Shown: positions 11,742 through 23,019 of the stretch, piece after piece
Layout: the number at the start of each line of letters is the position of its first letter
How positions within the stretch are numbered: position 1 is the stretch's first letter
Source of the DNA: Cylicocyclus nassatus
Lineage: Eukaryota > Nematoda > Chromadorea > Rhabditida > Strongylidae
Reading direction: 5' to 3'
Assembly: GCA_958299035.1 (NCBI GenBank)
Contig: CATQJL010000305.1
Location: 76,042,792-76,106,791 of the forward strand
Length of the DNA: 64,000 nt
Notes under the pieces: model-generated
Seen by the model: only the letters and a program-made list of their open reading frames with translations
The model's database searches: none
Told to the model about the DNA's origin: nothing
Made by a program: the position numbers and the translations under genes

Positions 11742-12079
11742 AAATGTGCTGTGGATTGACATCGTTATCAGCACTAACGGGAACGTGAGCAATCGCGTCT
11801 ATTTAAGCGTGCTTTTCGTTGTTATATGTTCATGTTTTTTGGTAAAAAATGCGCTTTTGATTGACAGTTATGCCATCTTTATTAGCACACACTCAAAAAA
11901 CTATGGGAGATTGGTGAATTTTCACACCTTCACACAAAAACCCGCCCATTTCTGGAATCTATACTCTGTAAAACTAGTGCTGAAGAAGGTCACTTTCGTG
12001 TCTAGACTCACCTTACCTAATTTATAGAGAATGGTTGGTTTCAATGAATCAAAAACTTTAAGACATTCAGAAGAATAAC

Positions 12080-13290
12080 ATGTTATTAAAATATCCCTCA
12101 ATGTTTTGGAAAGGTTGGCAGTTTGAAGAGGAAACGGCAGGCAGAATACTTTACAAAATCGCGGATGACTCGCATGTGTTCCAATTCCACAGCGAGGCAG
12201 AAGGAGAATCTTACGCCAACGAAAATGTTGTCGACATTGATACAGAATTGACAATTGAGCGAAACTCTCTGATTTCCTACATAAGGAATCCGAGCAGATT
12301 GCCTAGTTTCAATGAGGAAATGTCCAGGAAGTCCATTGCTGATCTTCAGGTTGCTGAAGATTTCAAGGCTGAAACTCACCAATATGGATATAAACAAAAG
12401 GAAGGTGTTAGTACAAAGTATAGCTACTGCTCTTAGATCCCGACTGGAGTGCGAACCCAACTCTGTGCTTTATACTTTTGGAAGTTATTCGCCTTGTGAC
12501 ATTATGACCTTTGATATTGAAAAAAAAAACAACGCGCAGCATAGTATCTACTTTTTCGGCTATTCCGCAGATGCTGTTGAAGAAGAAGTTGAGCAGCTTT
12601 CTCGCCAGCCAACAAGACGTATGCCAGAGGAGGTAAAGCCAGAGTTTGACAAGGCTCAAAAAAGTATGCAATATTCCCTTCTTGTGTTGCGAAAGCATAT
12701 GCAATCTCGCTCTTTCCCCATTACTTACCGCAAAAATCTGATGGACTTACTAGAAAAGCTAGTTTCCATTCCGACTAGCACGGCAGAGGTGGAGAAAGAA
12801 ATTTTCTATCCTCTGTTATCAGAACACAACGCAGAAGTCGGACAACGATGGAGCATCCAAGCAATTACTTAATCTGTCAACCTTCTACTGAACATATTGT
12901 TATCTAAAATCTTCATTTAAAGGATTGGTATAAGTGGTCCATACAGGCTATCACCGTATGACTTTTTGAAATATCCTAAAAGATGGTATGAAGAAACTGG
13001 TCACCTACCTGCGGACTTTCCTGGTGCTACCAGAGGGCCAGGAAAAAAATCACAAAAGCGCTTAGAAAAAGAAGAAAGTTTCAAATCCATTTTTGACTCA
13101 GAACGCTTTTGCACGCAAAGGCTACTTCTACTCCGATGACCTTTTGAAGGAAGAAGAAGATTTTTCAGGCAGCGAACTTGTTGCCTCTGACGTTAGCGAT
13201 AGTAATATTGTTGATGATGATGTGCAGGAATTGAACTTGTTCCTAACTTGTACATCTTTTGGGGTAAACCTTATTGCTTTCGTTTTTTAT
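12080..13290 (+). pseudogene. Broken coding island of unknown family
   Basis: Three consecutive plus-strand segments have protein-like sequence but lie in different frames without good splice sites. Frame 1, about 12100-12405, reads FWKGWQFEEETAGRILYKIA and onward. Frame 2, about 12405-12872, includes MQYSLLVLRKHMQSRSFPIT. A third, about 12925-13110, reads ISGPYRLSPYDFLKYPKRWY, then shifts again into YFYSDDLLKEEEDFSGSELV near 13120-13240. The apparent introns would be 20-50 bp and lack donors. This suggests a retroposed or decayed copy, or a real gene with sequence errors. I do not recognise the family. The peptide WSIQAIT occurs twice (near 12850 and 12935) with different codons. Confidence 0.45.
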
Positions 13291-13446
13291 TGAGGCGATG
13301 AAACAGGATCACAGATCTTCATAAAGTCAATTTTTAAAATTTTTAATTTCTTTCAAAATTTCTAAATTTTTTTCCAGTTTGTGCCTAAATAAGGTGCAAA
13401 TTGGAGCTCTTCATACCACGCTTTTTTACCTTTTCTCTCTTCCTCC

Positions 13447-13546
13447 CCCCCTAGACTCACATACCCCCTTCACCCTGGAAGGTCGGGAACAGCCGAGACC
13501 CCCTTCACCTGGGGAGAGCTCGGCTCCTCCTATCGCACCTATGCCT
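13447..13546. repeat. Fragment related to the 34856-36519 foldback end
   Basis: The sequence contains CCCCCTTCACCCTGGAAGG, then GACCCCCTTCACCTGGGG, and ends CTATCGCACCTATG. It closely parallels the right end of the foldback element at 36440-36519. The matching left end was not found nearby. Confidence 0.5.
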
Positions 13547-15318
13547 GTATCTATTGATATGTTACTCCAGCTGGTAAGATTGAGCGTTTGTAACACTCCC
13601 TCGCCGGAAGCAGCAGCTTTCTACAAAGTCGCGCACAGCACAAGTTTTGGCATGAAATCTTTTCAGATTTACTCAAGGTAACTAGCTAAGGAAGTCACTG
13701 GCGCTCTGGATCTTTGATGTCTCCCATCTTTTCCATTTCTTCCTGCTTGATGACAAGCGTATCCTTGCGTTGCTTGTGCAAGAATTAAACAAGGCTATGT
13801 GTGGTTTTTGCACAATGCAAGCGAACTTAGCCAATCGCAGTATTAAGCAGAATGGAACATCACCGGTAATGCATCCGCTTGGGGTGATAATTTGTGGCTA
13901 GATGTACAAAGTTCGAGAACTCTTTAATTAGAGTTATTCATGAATTATCTTTTTTCATCTTGTACAAATATTCAAACCTGCATTCGTTTGTAAACACGCA
14001 AATTTTGTTGGAACATTTATTCACAATCTTGAATCACAGCTATGATATCTAATTTGCTCTAACAATAAGTATTCGCTCTACCCTCCAAGTATAGATACTC
14101 TTTAACGACAAATCCTCGTTACACCCTCTTCCCTACTGACGAGCCCCGGGAACGGTTTTTTGCACACGTAAAATGTACTGGGGTAGGCCGAAACAGGGTC
14201 CGGCACGAGTCCGTTTCTAGGGTTTTTGAAAACGAAGTCCCCCTGAATTTCGAGAATTTTACGAAGCCCCTTTGGCCATTGCCCTACCCCCCCCCCCCCT
14301 CCCACCTTTTGACTGTGAATGGATCAATTTTCCGGGTCGAGTCTGGAAAGCAAACAAAAGTATCTCACACGAACAACTTTAGTCATTTTTAAAGAACACT
14401 TCAACTTTTCTAAAATAACTATGTTCAACGGAAAAACCAGCATAATTCAACTTCAAAAGAACATTCGAACTTATCAAAGAATGGCTGCAAAGAAAAAAAT
14501 TATCATCAGAGATCAGAAGATCAAAGGTTATTTCTTTAGATTTTTCGGTTAACAGCAGAAAAACGAAGATCAGTGAGATCAGAAGATTATCAGTCAACAG
14601 AGATCAAGAGAAAAAATCAGCAGAGATGGAAATTAGGTTGGTTGTTGGTGGTTGGTTCCGGACATGGAGTCGACTGCCCAAAAAATTGTCAAATTTTTCC
14701 AAGAAAACTCGGAAGTATTTACCTAAACTGTGAAAATAACATCGGTGTGTTTGAGTTTGTCCTCTGCCAACAATGAGGAGTCATGAGCTCGATGCAGCCC
14801 TATTACTAATGTATCTGTGGCTATTCTGCGAGTCGATAAAACATAACTAACATCTATTGTACTAAAGTCCAAAAGGTCAAACATGCATGGCGCGGGACGC
14901 AGCGAACTGAATGCTTGCTGCGCTGCTAACTCGATTACAAAGTTTGTGTTGGGACAAAAAAAAAAGATCTGTCTCTACTTTCATCCAAGAGGTTTATGAA
15001 TTTTTATTGAGTCCAAATTTGCAATCCCACCTGGCTAGCTAACTTGTCGGTCATTTTCTGTTCCGTATCTTTGCAGTCAAGATGAGTCAAATATACGAGA
15101 CACTCGCGCATGTTCTTATACAATGTGATAGAGTCTGTGTCCTTGACAATCTCGCGCACAACCTGTTAATCTATCAGGCAGCTGCGCCAACACTGCCAGC
15201 ATTTTGCGCGCGCAATCGGCCGGCGTCACGGTCGAAGCTAATTCCTCAAGCGCAAACTTTACCGCATTTCACCTTCTGTGCAAGCACACTATATTAAGCG
15301 GAAAATCTACTCGACTGT
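13547..15318. other. Intergenic, no supported gene
   Basis: The sequence is AT-rich and has a 13-base C run at 14287-14299 and a purine-rich ATCAG-repetitive patch at about 14510-14630. Short open frames lack domains and splice support. Confidence 0.4.
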
Positions 15319-15614
15319 CAGTGGCGTACCCAGGATTTCGGCTCGGGGGGGGGGGGGGCGCGACAAAAATTTTTCCTTAATGGAGGTGCGTGGCGTCAGC
15401 CACGCACTCCGAAAATTTTTTTGGGATGTTTCCCAAAATTTTTCCGGACCCCTGACCCCAAAATTTCAGAAAAAGGGGGCGTGGCGGCAGCCACGCCCCG
15501 AAAAAAATTTTTTTACGAGGCTAATTTGAATTTTTAAAAATTTTTAAAAATTATTTCAATTATTTACAAGTAAAAACAAGTCCTCTGCACATTTTTATCC
15601 TCGGTACGCCACTG
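15319..15614. mobile_element. hAT-like MITE, ends CAGTGGCGTACC
   Basis: The termini CAGTGGCGTACC and GGTACGCCACTG are flanked by TCGACTGT on the left and TCGAGTGT on the right, an 8-bp duplication with one change, as expected of hAT elements. Inside are a 14-base G run and hairpins such as GTGGCGTCAGCCACGC. Related ends occur near 38167 and at 54735-54945. Confidence 0.75.
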
Positions 15615-17931
15615 TCGAGTGTATACAGAAGTACATTCACTAGCAAAGAAAAGCAGCTCAAATTTGGGAGCACGTGCCGTATCTCAGAACAATTCGTTGA
15701 AATTTTGAGCTCAGAAGATTTGCAGATGGGTATAAATAGACCACCGTTCTTCGTCGGGGCAACCAGGGCGAACGCACCTTCAAAAAAAAGGAGTATAAAG
15801 TATGAGACCGATCTCAAAAATTACACTAACTGGGGCTGCACAGATCTTCACTGGTGAAGTGCCAGAATTGTGCGGTTTAGGTAAGTGCAACATATCGATA
15901 TAGAGAACGACAAGAGTAGACAAGAAAACACTCAGTGTTTGTGGCAAAACGACCAAGCGATCAAAATTTCGCCCAGAGTTGAAATATGGCAATAACGCGG
16001 AAAATGGCGATGGAGCGCGATATCCAAGATGGCGATTTTCAGAAAAAAAAGAGTATAAAAACGATGGAGAGGGGGTGATATGAAAATGTTCTTATGCTCA
16101 GGAATAGATTTTTGACCGGGGCATCCGTCCTTCCTAAAAAGATCTGAAACTTATGTGAAGTGACGAAAATATATGCTCCAGACGATCTCAGACCGTCTGG
16201 AGACGATCTAATTTCGGAAAAGGTATTACTTCACCTAAGTTTTCAAATCTTTTTACATAATCCCTCCGCAAATAATTTTCTTTACATACAGTTCAATTTT
16301 GGTGCCATATGATTCTCTGTACGCTGTAAACAAGCAATTTGTTTATTTTAGCCTTGCTTTCAAATTGCGTGCACTTTTCGCCATACATGATAGAGCATGT
16401 CAATCGTGTGATAACCTGTTCGAAAAGCTCGTGTTCGACTAAATGGCGCTTGTTCTTGGTGCTCGGGCCCGACTTGTCAAAAACGATATCTCCTTCGCTT
16501 TTTACTCCAAAAACGAAGTCCAGCCTGCTTCCAGACGATCTGTGCCGGACCCGAAACAGGCATAACGAATCCCGCCAATACCGTTTACCATCTTGTCCTT
16601 TGGGGATCTTTCAACAATCCCCCTCATCTCCGCAGAAAACCTGCTAAAATTTTTATTCTAATTTTACGAGTGATAGAAACCATTTCTATCGCATAAGTTG
16701 AATTATTTCGTTGACCGTAAAACTTCTTTCACTCCAAATGGCGCTGAAGTGCGTAATGATTACGATAATCTTGGTCAGCTTAGAGAATGATCCTTCTTTT
16801 CGATGAAAAAAATCGACTCCTCTATATCCGATCAATAGCGTGCAAACTTTATTTTGAACAAGTGGCTAATTACATCTGCACTATGATCCCGCTGTAAAGT
16901 GCAGCCAAGAAAAAATCGGAAGCGACATTGCCCTTGAATTCCAATCGATGCAGGCAGCACTGAGCTGCACACACATACACGTATGCGCCGAGAGAACATG
17001 TTGAACAAGTGCGGACTGTGCCAGATATCGGTCAACGTCTTCTCAAAAGTCCGCTCTGCTAAATTCATCATTGCTTCTTTATGAGACTTCTTTACCCGGC
17101 AGTTGCTGGAGCTGTAGTCACGGTAAGTATGCAATTCAGTTGTTGTAGAATGTGTGACAAGTTCGCTCATTTTCGTTATGTTCTTGATTCGGTTGTTATC
17201 TTCGCGTTTAATGTTTGACAAAGTGTGCACATGCTTCTGTCCTTACGCTGCTACTAATTACCTTTCTTGGGCATCTCTACTTGAGAAAATTCCAAGTTTT
17301 AGGGTTTTAATATGGAGATTGAAATTGTACTATGAGGTTAGCAACTAAGTAATGCAGCTTTTTCTTTAACATTTCTCTTTTTTGAAATGACGCACAAATT
17401 TTTGGTGTTATGGCATTATGTTTTGAGCCGCGATTGCAGTTACATATTTCTGCCAAATTTTGTCATTCTGCCAAAATACGCAGTGAGGGTTGTGCGGAGA
17501 TATACGGTATTGAGAAGATTACGATAAAACGGCTAAAATTTGGTCGATGGGGTCAGTTGACAGGCTGATCACGATGAAATTCAATCTGCATGGTTATATA
17601 TTTTTTTGTGAGGTTATCCCAAATTAACCTTGACAGCAGTGAATATGTCATTCCTGTCAGAATTACATCATCATCTTTTTGCAGAGTTTCTGCAAATTCT
17701 TGTCTTTCGCCTGCTTAACATTTATGACCACGACTATTTGAGGACGTCAAAATCGATTTGTCTTGAACATCCACTTCTTCTTCAGTCAGCTTGGAAATAC
17801 GTTTTTTTCTAATCTGTAGTCATATAGTTTGTGCTTGCTAGCTCACGTCGTAATGTATACAAAGCTAGAAACTGAATGCGTTATAATTAAGGAAGAAAGA
17901 TTATCGAATGAGTTATACTACTTTGGAGAAT
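15615..17931. other. Intergenic, one doubtful exon
   Basis: No gene is firmly supported. A minus-strand frame near 16985-17090 reads KSHKEAMMNLAERTFEKTLT and onward to FNMFSRRIRV with a possible donor after it, but no partner exon is seen. A short hairpin (CTCCAGACGATCTCAGACCG and its continuation, 16176-16205) may be a MITE remnant. Confidence 0.3.
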
Positions 17932-18140
17932 GAGTGACGTAGTGGTACGATGCGCCGCTATGGCCAGATCGGATTAAGGTTCGATCCCTCTCTCGGCCAA
18001 CCAGACCTTAGCCTCCGGGAATGAAGGTTATACCGGAGTAATGTGGGAGGATAAATATACTGATGGTAGCGGCTGCTTCTTGCAAGTCATTATAAAATGC
18101 TTGTGCCATTACCTCTTCGACATGCCCGTTGAAGGTGAAC
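17932..18140 (+). repeat. Possible tRNA-derived SINE
   Basis: The first 75 bp carry an A-box-like stretch (GTGACGTAGTGGTACGATGC) and, about 45 bp later, a B box GGTTCGATCCC, followed by an unrelated tail. A full cloverleaf cannot be folded (no matching acceptor stem), so it is not a functional tRNA. A Pol III-promoted SINE head or an old tRNA pseudogene is the likely reading. Confidence 0.35.
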
Positions 18141-19710
18141 GCACCGAATCCTTTTACCTCTTATCCTTTTATATCACTTTGTTACCAAACTAATATGCAT
18201 TCCTTAAAGTCTCCGTTGATAAGATTCCAAAAACGTGATGACTAACAAACCAAACACAAGGTATTTTTATTCACAAAAATCCCTTTTTTTTCAACAACCA
18301 TTTAATTCTTTTCTCAATCGTTGACGAAACAAAATTTTGCGAACTTTCGCCTCCACGCCCGCACAAATGATGTGGTTTCTGAACATTAGCTCTGCCAACT
18401 TTTTGGCCGCTGTCAAAATCAGTGAATGCGCTAAAGGACAGAGATCCTTGAGCTTGAGAATAGGGAAATGCTGAGCTCTTTGTAAAAATCAAAAAATCGT
18501 TGAAAAGCACAGAATCTTATCATGCGTGATATCAAATACCAAATAACCTCATTCTTTCAAAAATTATTCCAGTATTACTTTCTACAACGACACTATTTCT
18601 TCAGTCATAATCCTTGGAAATGGTTTAGAGAAACAGAAGCTGAGACTGTGAAGAGGTCGTTGACCAAAAAAGTAAGCAACAACCGGTGTGTAAAAACATC
18701 TTTAACAGATTTGCAATAGCGCGTGCACATCCATGAGGAGGTATGCAGCCCTTCGACAAGTTCATGCTTCCACATACAAGACACAGCATATAGCAGGCTT
18801 GGCAAGTAAGTGTTTCATTATCGTCGACGCAGATAACTACGCGCCCTTCAAATTACAATTCACCTCTAAAGTTACGTTGAGGGAAAATTTGATGGGTGCA
18901 AGCTTTGAATTTCGAAGCGAAAAAATTGCTTAGAAATCGCAGACTGCGTCGCGAATGCGAGCTGTCCCCTCCTAGGTTATAAAGCCCCGCCTTCGAGCAG
19001 CCAATCTGGTTGAAGTAAAGAGTGTATTTGCAGAGTATCTCAAAAGTAAGTATACACTTTTTTGATCTATATATTAATAAAACTCAAAATTGTAAGTTTG
19101 AACTCTATATGCGTTTAAAAACGCGCCGCTAATACGATTCAGCTGAAACTTTGCACACTTACGTTTTCGACCCCTGCGCTGATGATAGGCTAATTTTTTG
19201 CGAGGATTTGTGGGTCCTTCTTCGATTTATTGATTTGTTTACGTTTTTCTGAGAGGAAGAAGGCCTATCGTGCTTAACCAAGCATTTTCCCATAGTCATC
19301 TAAAGGAGGGCGGTGTAGCTCATTTCCACCCCAGGACCACGAGGATGCGGTGAATCGAAGTGGATGCCGCAAGGTAAGTCCTCCAAACATGGAAAAGGAG
19401 GGAGGAGGGGTTTCGCAATGCGGTGATCTTGCAAGCAACCGTAGCATCTTCTTCGTCCCCTGTGAACAATAGACCGGGCTAGATCGGGGAAGCCAACAAG
19501 TTGTTAATAATTCTCTTCCCATAAGCTTTTGCTGAGCTCCAAGTACTAATCAGTAGAGCGGGACTTTCAGCTTACAGTGCCAGTGTGGAACAGCTACTTT
19601 TCAGAAAAAAGTTCCAGTAATCTAAGTTGTGTACCAAGGTTTTCACGCGCGCTGATTTCACTGCTCAACTTCTCACGAGTTTGTACTGCTTTTTGAAAGG
19701 TGTATCCTTG
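18141..19710. other. Intergenic with a decayed MITE copy
   Basis: A segment at about 18940-19020 (ATCGCAGACTGCGTCGCGAA) resembles the core of the 4008-4170 MITE. A minus-strand frame at 18271-18510 could be coding but has no domain and no splice partner. Nothing else is supported. Confidence 0.35.
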
Positions 19711-19961
19711 AATCATTTGTAACTTAATATGTGAGTGCGCACACTATGAACGGCAACCGATGGCAACGTTACTAGTAACTTCTCACTGAAACCTTTTCTA
19801 GCGTAACAAATTGTAGATGTTTCTGCTGACTAATGCATAACCACCAAATTGAAAGAGACAAGGGAACAAGAAGAAATTACTGGAATTGAGCAGGTCCTAA
19901 TCTTGCAAGTTCGTCAAGTAAGGCCATTATGTGCATTACACGTATTAAGTTACAAATGACT
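19711..19961. mobile_element. MITE family A copy (ends TCATTTGTAACTTAATATG)
   Basis: The element begins TCATTTGTAACTTAATATGT and ends with the inverted form (CGTATTAAGTTACAAATGAC). The interior has the family motifs GCGCACACTATG, TTACTAGTAACTTCTCA and GTGCATTACAC. Other copies lie at 30767-31012, 48621-48866, 53050-53296 and 59990-60240, with a half copy at 52545-52625. Confidence 0.8.
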
Positions 19962-20175
19962 CGAGAATAATTACAATTAAGGAGCACTGTAAAAATGACT
20001 ATTGCGATCTACTCGTATGATTTATGAATAAAGTTTTGCGGTAAGGTGCAAAGCCCATATCTAGTGTCAGCGGCTCTGATTAACTTAGTGCAAGAATTTC
20101 AGGTTGTTTGGTCTGCTGTGCTTCCTGAGGCCAGCTGGGGCTTCAATAGCCCAAAACAATTCTTGAACTTTTTAT

Positions 20176-20946
20176 TAGGTTGGCACATAAGTTTTGCAAC
20201 TTTTCCCGTAACTTTTTTCCTATTTTATGTAGCAATCTCATTTTGTGGCATCATGTAGATCGTGATGTAAGCTGCGAGTCTGCGCAAACCGTTTGATTTT
20301 TGATAACGTAGTTCAAAAAATCTGAGCATTTTTTGAAAACTGCTGAAAATCGAGGTTCCACGATTTTTTGGCAAACATAAAGCCCTACGAATCCTGATTC
20401 AAACATATGAAAAAGCAATTATAGGCAGCATGTAGCTGGAAGTTGGCACATTGGAATCAGTGAAAAAGAAATTAAATTTGAACACAAATTAAGGTGGGGC
20501 GCCTTTGGGAATTTGAACAAGTCAAATGCGTCAAGTTTTGAAGGCAATTTGTCAATAACTAAGCTGCGAAAAGTCAGAATTCGCTATAACTTTGCACTAT
20601 AGGGTAATCCTATGCGGTAAACACGAATATCATATTCATTTGTCGCTAAAATGAAATTCGCCTTTTGATCTCACGAACGAGGCCTTTTCAAGAAATGGAT
20701 CTCATTTTTGTGATCAGCATGTCAAATAAGCCCCATAGGCCAAGTTTCAGCAAAATCTTATGCATTCTAAAATTTTTCCCATAGTACCGTAAACCTACCG
20801 TAATCCTCACATAAGATGGTAAAATTCAGCAAAAATGTGTGCATTAGAAGCTTACATCATATTCCTTATATTGCCAAAAAATGAATGCGCTATGTTCAAA
20901 TAGACAAGACTTATATAAAAAGTTGCATTACGTATGTGCCAGCCTA
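20176..20946. mobile_element. Non-autonomous mariner-like element
   Basis: The left end TAGGTTGGCACATAAGTTTT and right end (TTGCATTACGTATGTGCCAG then CCTA) are inverted repeats of the mariner TTAGGTTGGCAC type, with TA at the junctions. The 770-bp interior is AT-rich with no transposase frame. Confidence 0.75.
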
Positions 20947-21049
20947 ATACCATAATCCTAATATAAAAAGCGATGAATGTCTCCTCATACTACACATCTA
21001 AGTTTAACGATATGTATACTTACTTTTAAGACACCCTTTATACTGTATA

Positions 21050-22850
21050 CAGTGACCGCCAAAAAGTTGCGGAAAAGCCGCCTTCCTTCTTTCATCGCTC
21101 ATTTTCGGATGGAAAATGAAGATAAAAAAGATTGGATTGCATATTGTGATAGAGCTCACCAAGAGCTACAACCCACACATTGCCCTTTCTGGAAAACATG
21201 TACCATAAAAGTTTTAAGAAACTTTTTCTAAAAAAAGGCCGAAAATGGCCGCGTCACAATGTCGCGGACAATAATTCTTCGAACGCGAAAATTTTCTGTT
21301 AGGTTTTTTCTTGGAGCAAAAACAGAAGTTATCCGGACAGGTAAGCCTACTATATCGTAGAGCTCATCGAGGGCAATAATCGGGTAATGGTTTCTTCCAA
21401 AAAAACCCAAGCTTGAATTTTGTTTTGCTTTTTTTCAAAAAATAATTTTTAATTCCCTTCTTCGAGCCTTGTTTTGCTTTTTTTCAAAAAATAATTTTTA
21501 ATTCCCTTCTTCGAGCCTTGTTTTGCTTTTTTTCAAAAAATAATTTTTAATTCCCTTCTTCGAGCCAAATTTCTTCATATGGAAATCTATTCAAGGCATT
21601 CCAACAAGGCTGTTCGGATAAAGTGGATGCTCTTTGCCATCCTCTATGCATCGGACGGGTGCTGGTGAGTCTCTTTGCTGGAAATGGCTTTTGACAGTGC
21701 GTGCACATGACTCCATCTGCACCTCACCGCTGACTTGCAGCGATTTGCAGACTTGTAGCTCGGCCGGCAGTAAATCTGTGAGCCCACAAGTGGGCTCGTT
21801 CGAAAGAGCGTGACTTTCTGGACATGATGGTATGCAAAAGAGTTGGGTATGAGAAACAGCAGAGATTTGGCGGATGGGGTGACAAAGCGCAGCTTCAGTG
21901 GTAGGTAAGGATTTTTCAGTCAAAGTTGAGCAAAGCTTCTTCCGCCACCAGTTTCATCCTGGAAGTTCAAAACCGTCATTTTTCTTATAATAGATCCAAT
22001 TCGGAGCTCTAGAACCGTTCTAGTGTTGATAAGAGCCTTCACTCCATTCACCTCTAAGGCTGCGCTTTGTCACCCCATCCGCCAAATCTCTGCTGTTCTC
22101 ATACCCAACTCTTTTGCATACCATCGTGTCAAGGAAGTCACGCTCTTTCGAATGAGCCTACTTGCACGCTCGTGGAATAACTGCCGGCTGAGATACAAGC
22201 CTGCAAAGCGGTGCAAGTCAGCGGTGAGGTGCAGGTGGGGTCATGTGCACGCACTGTCAAAAGCCATTTTCAGCGAAGAAACTCACCAGCACCCGTCCGA
22301 TGCATAGAGGATGGCAAAGAGCATCCACTTTATCCGAACAGCCTTGTTGGAATGCCTTGAATAGATTTCCATATGAAGAAATTTGGCTCGAAGAAGGGAA
22401 TTAAAAATTATTTTTTGAAAAAAAGCAAAACAAGGCTCGAAGAAGGGAATTAAAAATTATTTTTTGAAAAAAAGCAAAACAAAATTCAAGCTTGGGTTTT
22501 TTTTTGGAAGGAACCATTACCCGATTATTGCCTTCGATGAGCTCTACGATATAGTATGCTTACCTGTCCGGATAACTTCTGTTTTTGCTCCAAGAAAAAA
22601 CCTAACAGAAAAGCGTTCGAAGAATTATTGTCCGCGACATTGCGACGCGGCCATTTTCGGACTTTTTTTAGAAAAATATTTTTAAAACTTTTATGATACA
22701 TGTTTTCCAGAAAGCGCAATGTGTGGGTTGTAGCTTTTGGTGAGATCTATCACCATAAGCATCCAATCTTTTTTCATCTTCATTTTCCATCCGAAAATGA
22801 GCGATGAAAAAAAGAAGGCGGCTTGTCCGCAACTTCTTGGCGGCCAGTGT
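21050..22850. mobile_element. 1.8-kb palindromic Tc1/mariner-type foldback element
   Basis: The ends CAGTGACCGCCAAAAAGTTG and CAACTTCTTGGCGGCCAGTG are Tc1-like. Almost the whole length is one inverted repeat: 21050-21900 pairs with 22060-22850 with only scattered differences, around a centre near 21920-22050. The arms include the 49-bp tandem repeats, so the two arms differ in copy number. No transposase is present. The TATA/ATAT flanks fit a TA duplication. Confidence 0.85.
21423..21566. repeat. Tandem repeat, three ~49-bp units
   Basis: Three near-identical units of the form TTTTGCTTTTTTTCAAAAAA plus TAATTTTTAATTCCCTTCTTCGAGCC lie in the left arm of the foldback element. The right arm has only two inverted copies (about 22388-22485). 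Confidence 0.85.
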
Positions 22851-23019
22851 ATATGTACCAGCCAAGTTCAAGACTACTTTAGGTCTGTTGCAGGCTCGTT
22901 GTCATCAGAGACATGCTGATAGCGGACACAGATTGCACGTACTCGTCAGCTGCTTTGATGGAGCCACTTGGTAGAGAGCTATATTAGCTAAGTATTCATG
23001 GTATTGAACGTATTTAGTA

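Noticed and set aside
17932..18005. Functional tRNA gene
   Set aside because: A B box is present, but acceptor and anticodon stems do not pair, so it is listed only as a possible SINE head.
21423..21566. Three ~49-bp direct repeats, CRISPR-like at first sight
   Set aside because: There are no spacers between units, the setting is a eukaryotic foldback transposon, and inverted copies occur in the other arm.
21591..22307. Open frames at 21591-21923 (-) and 22023-22307 (+)
   Set aside because: They are the same sequence read from the two arms of the palindromic element and have no transposase motifs.
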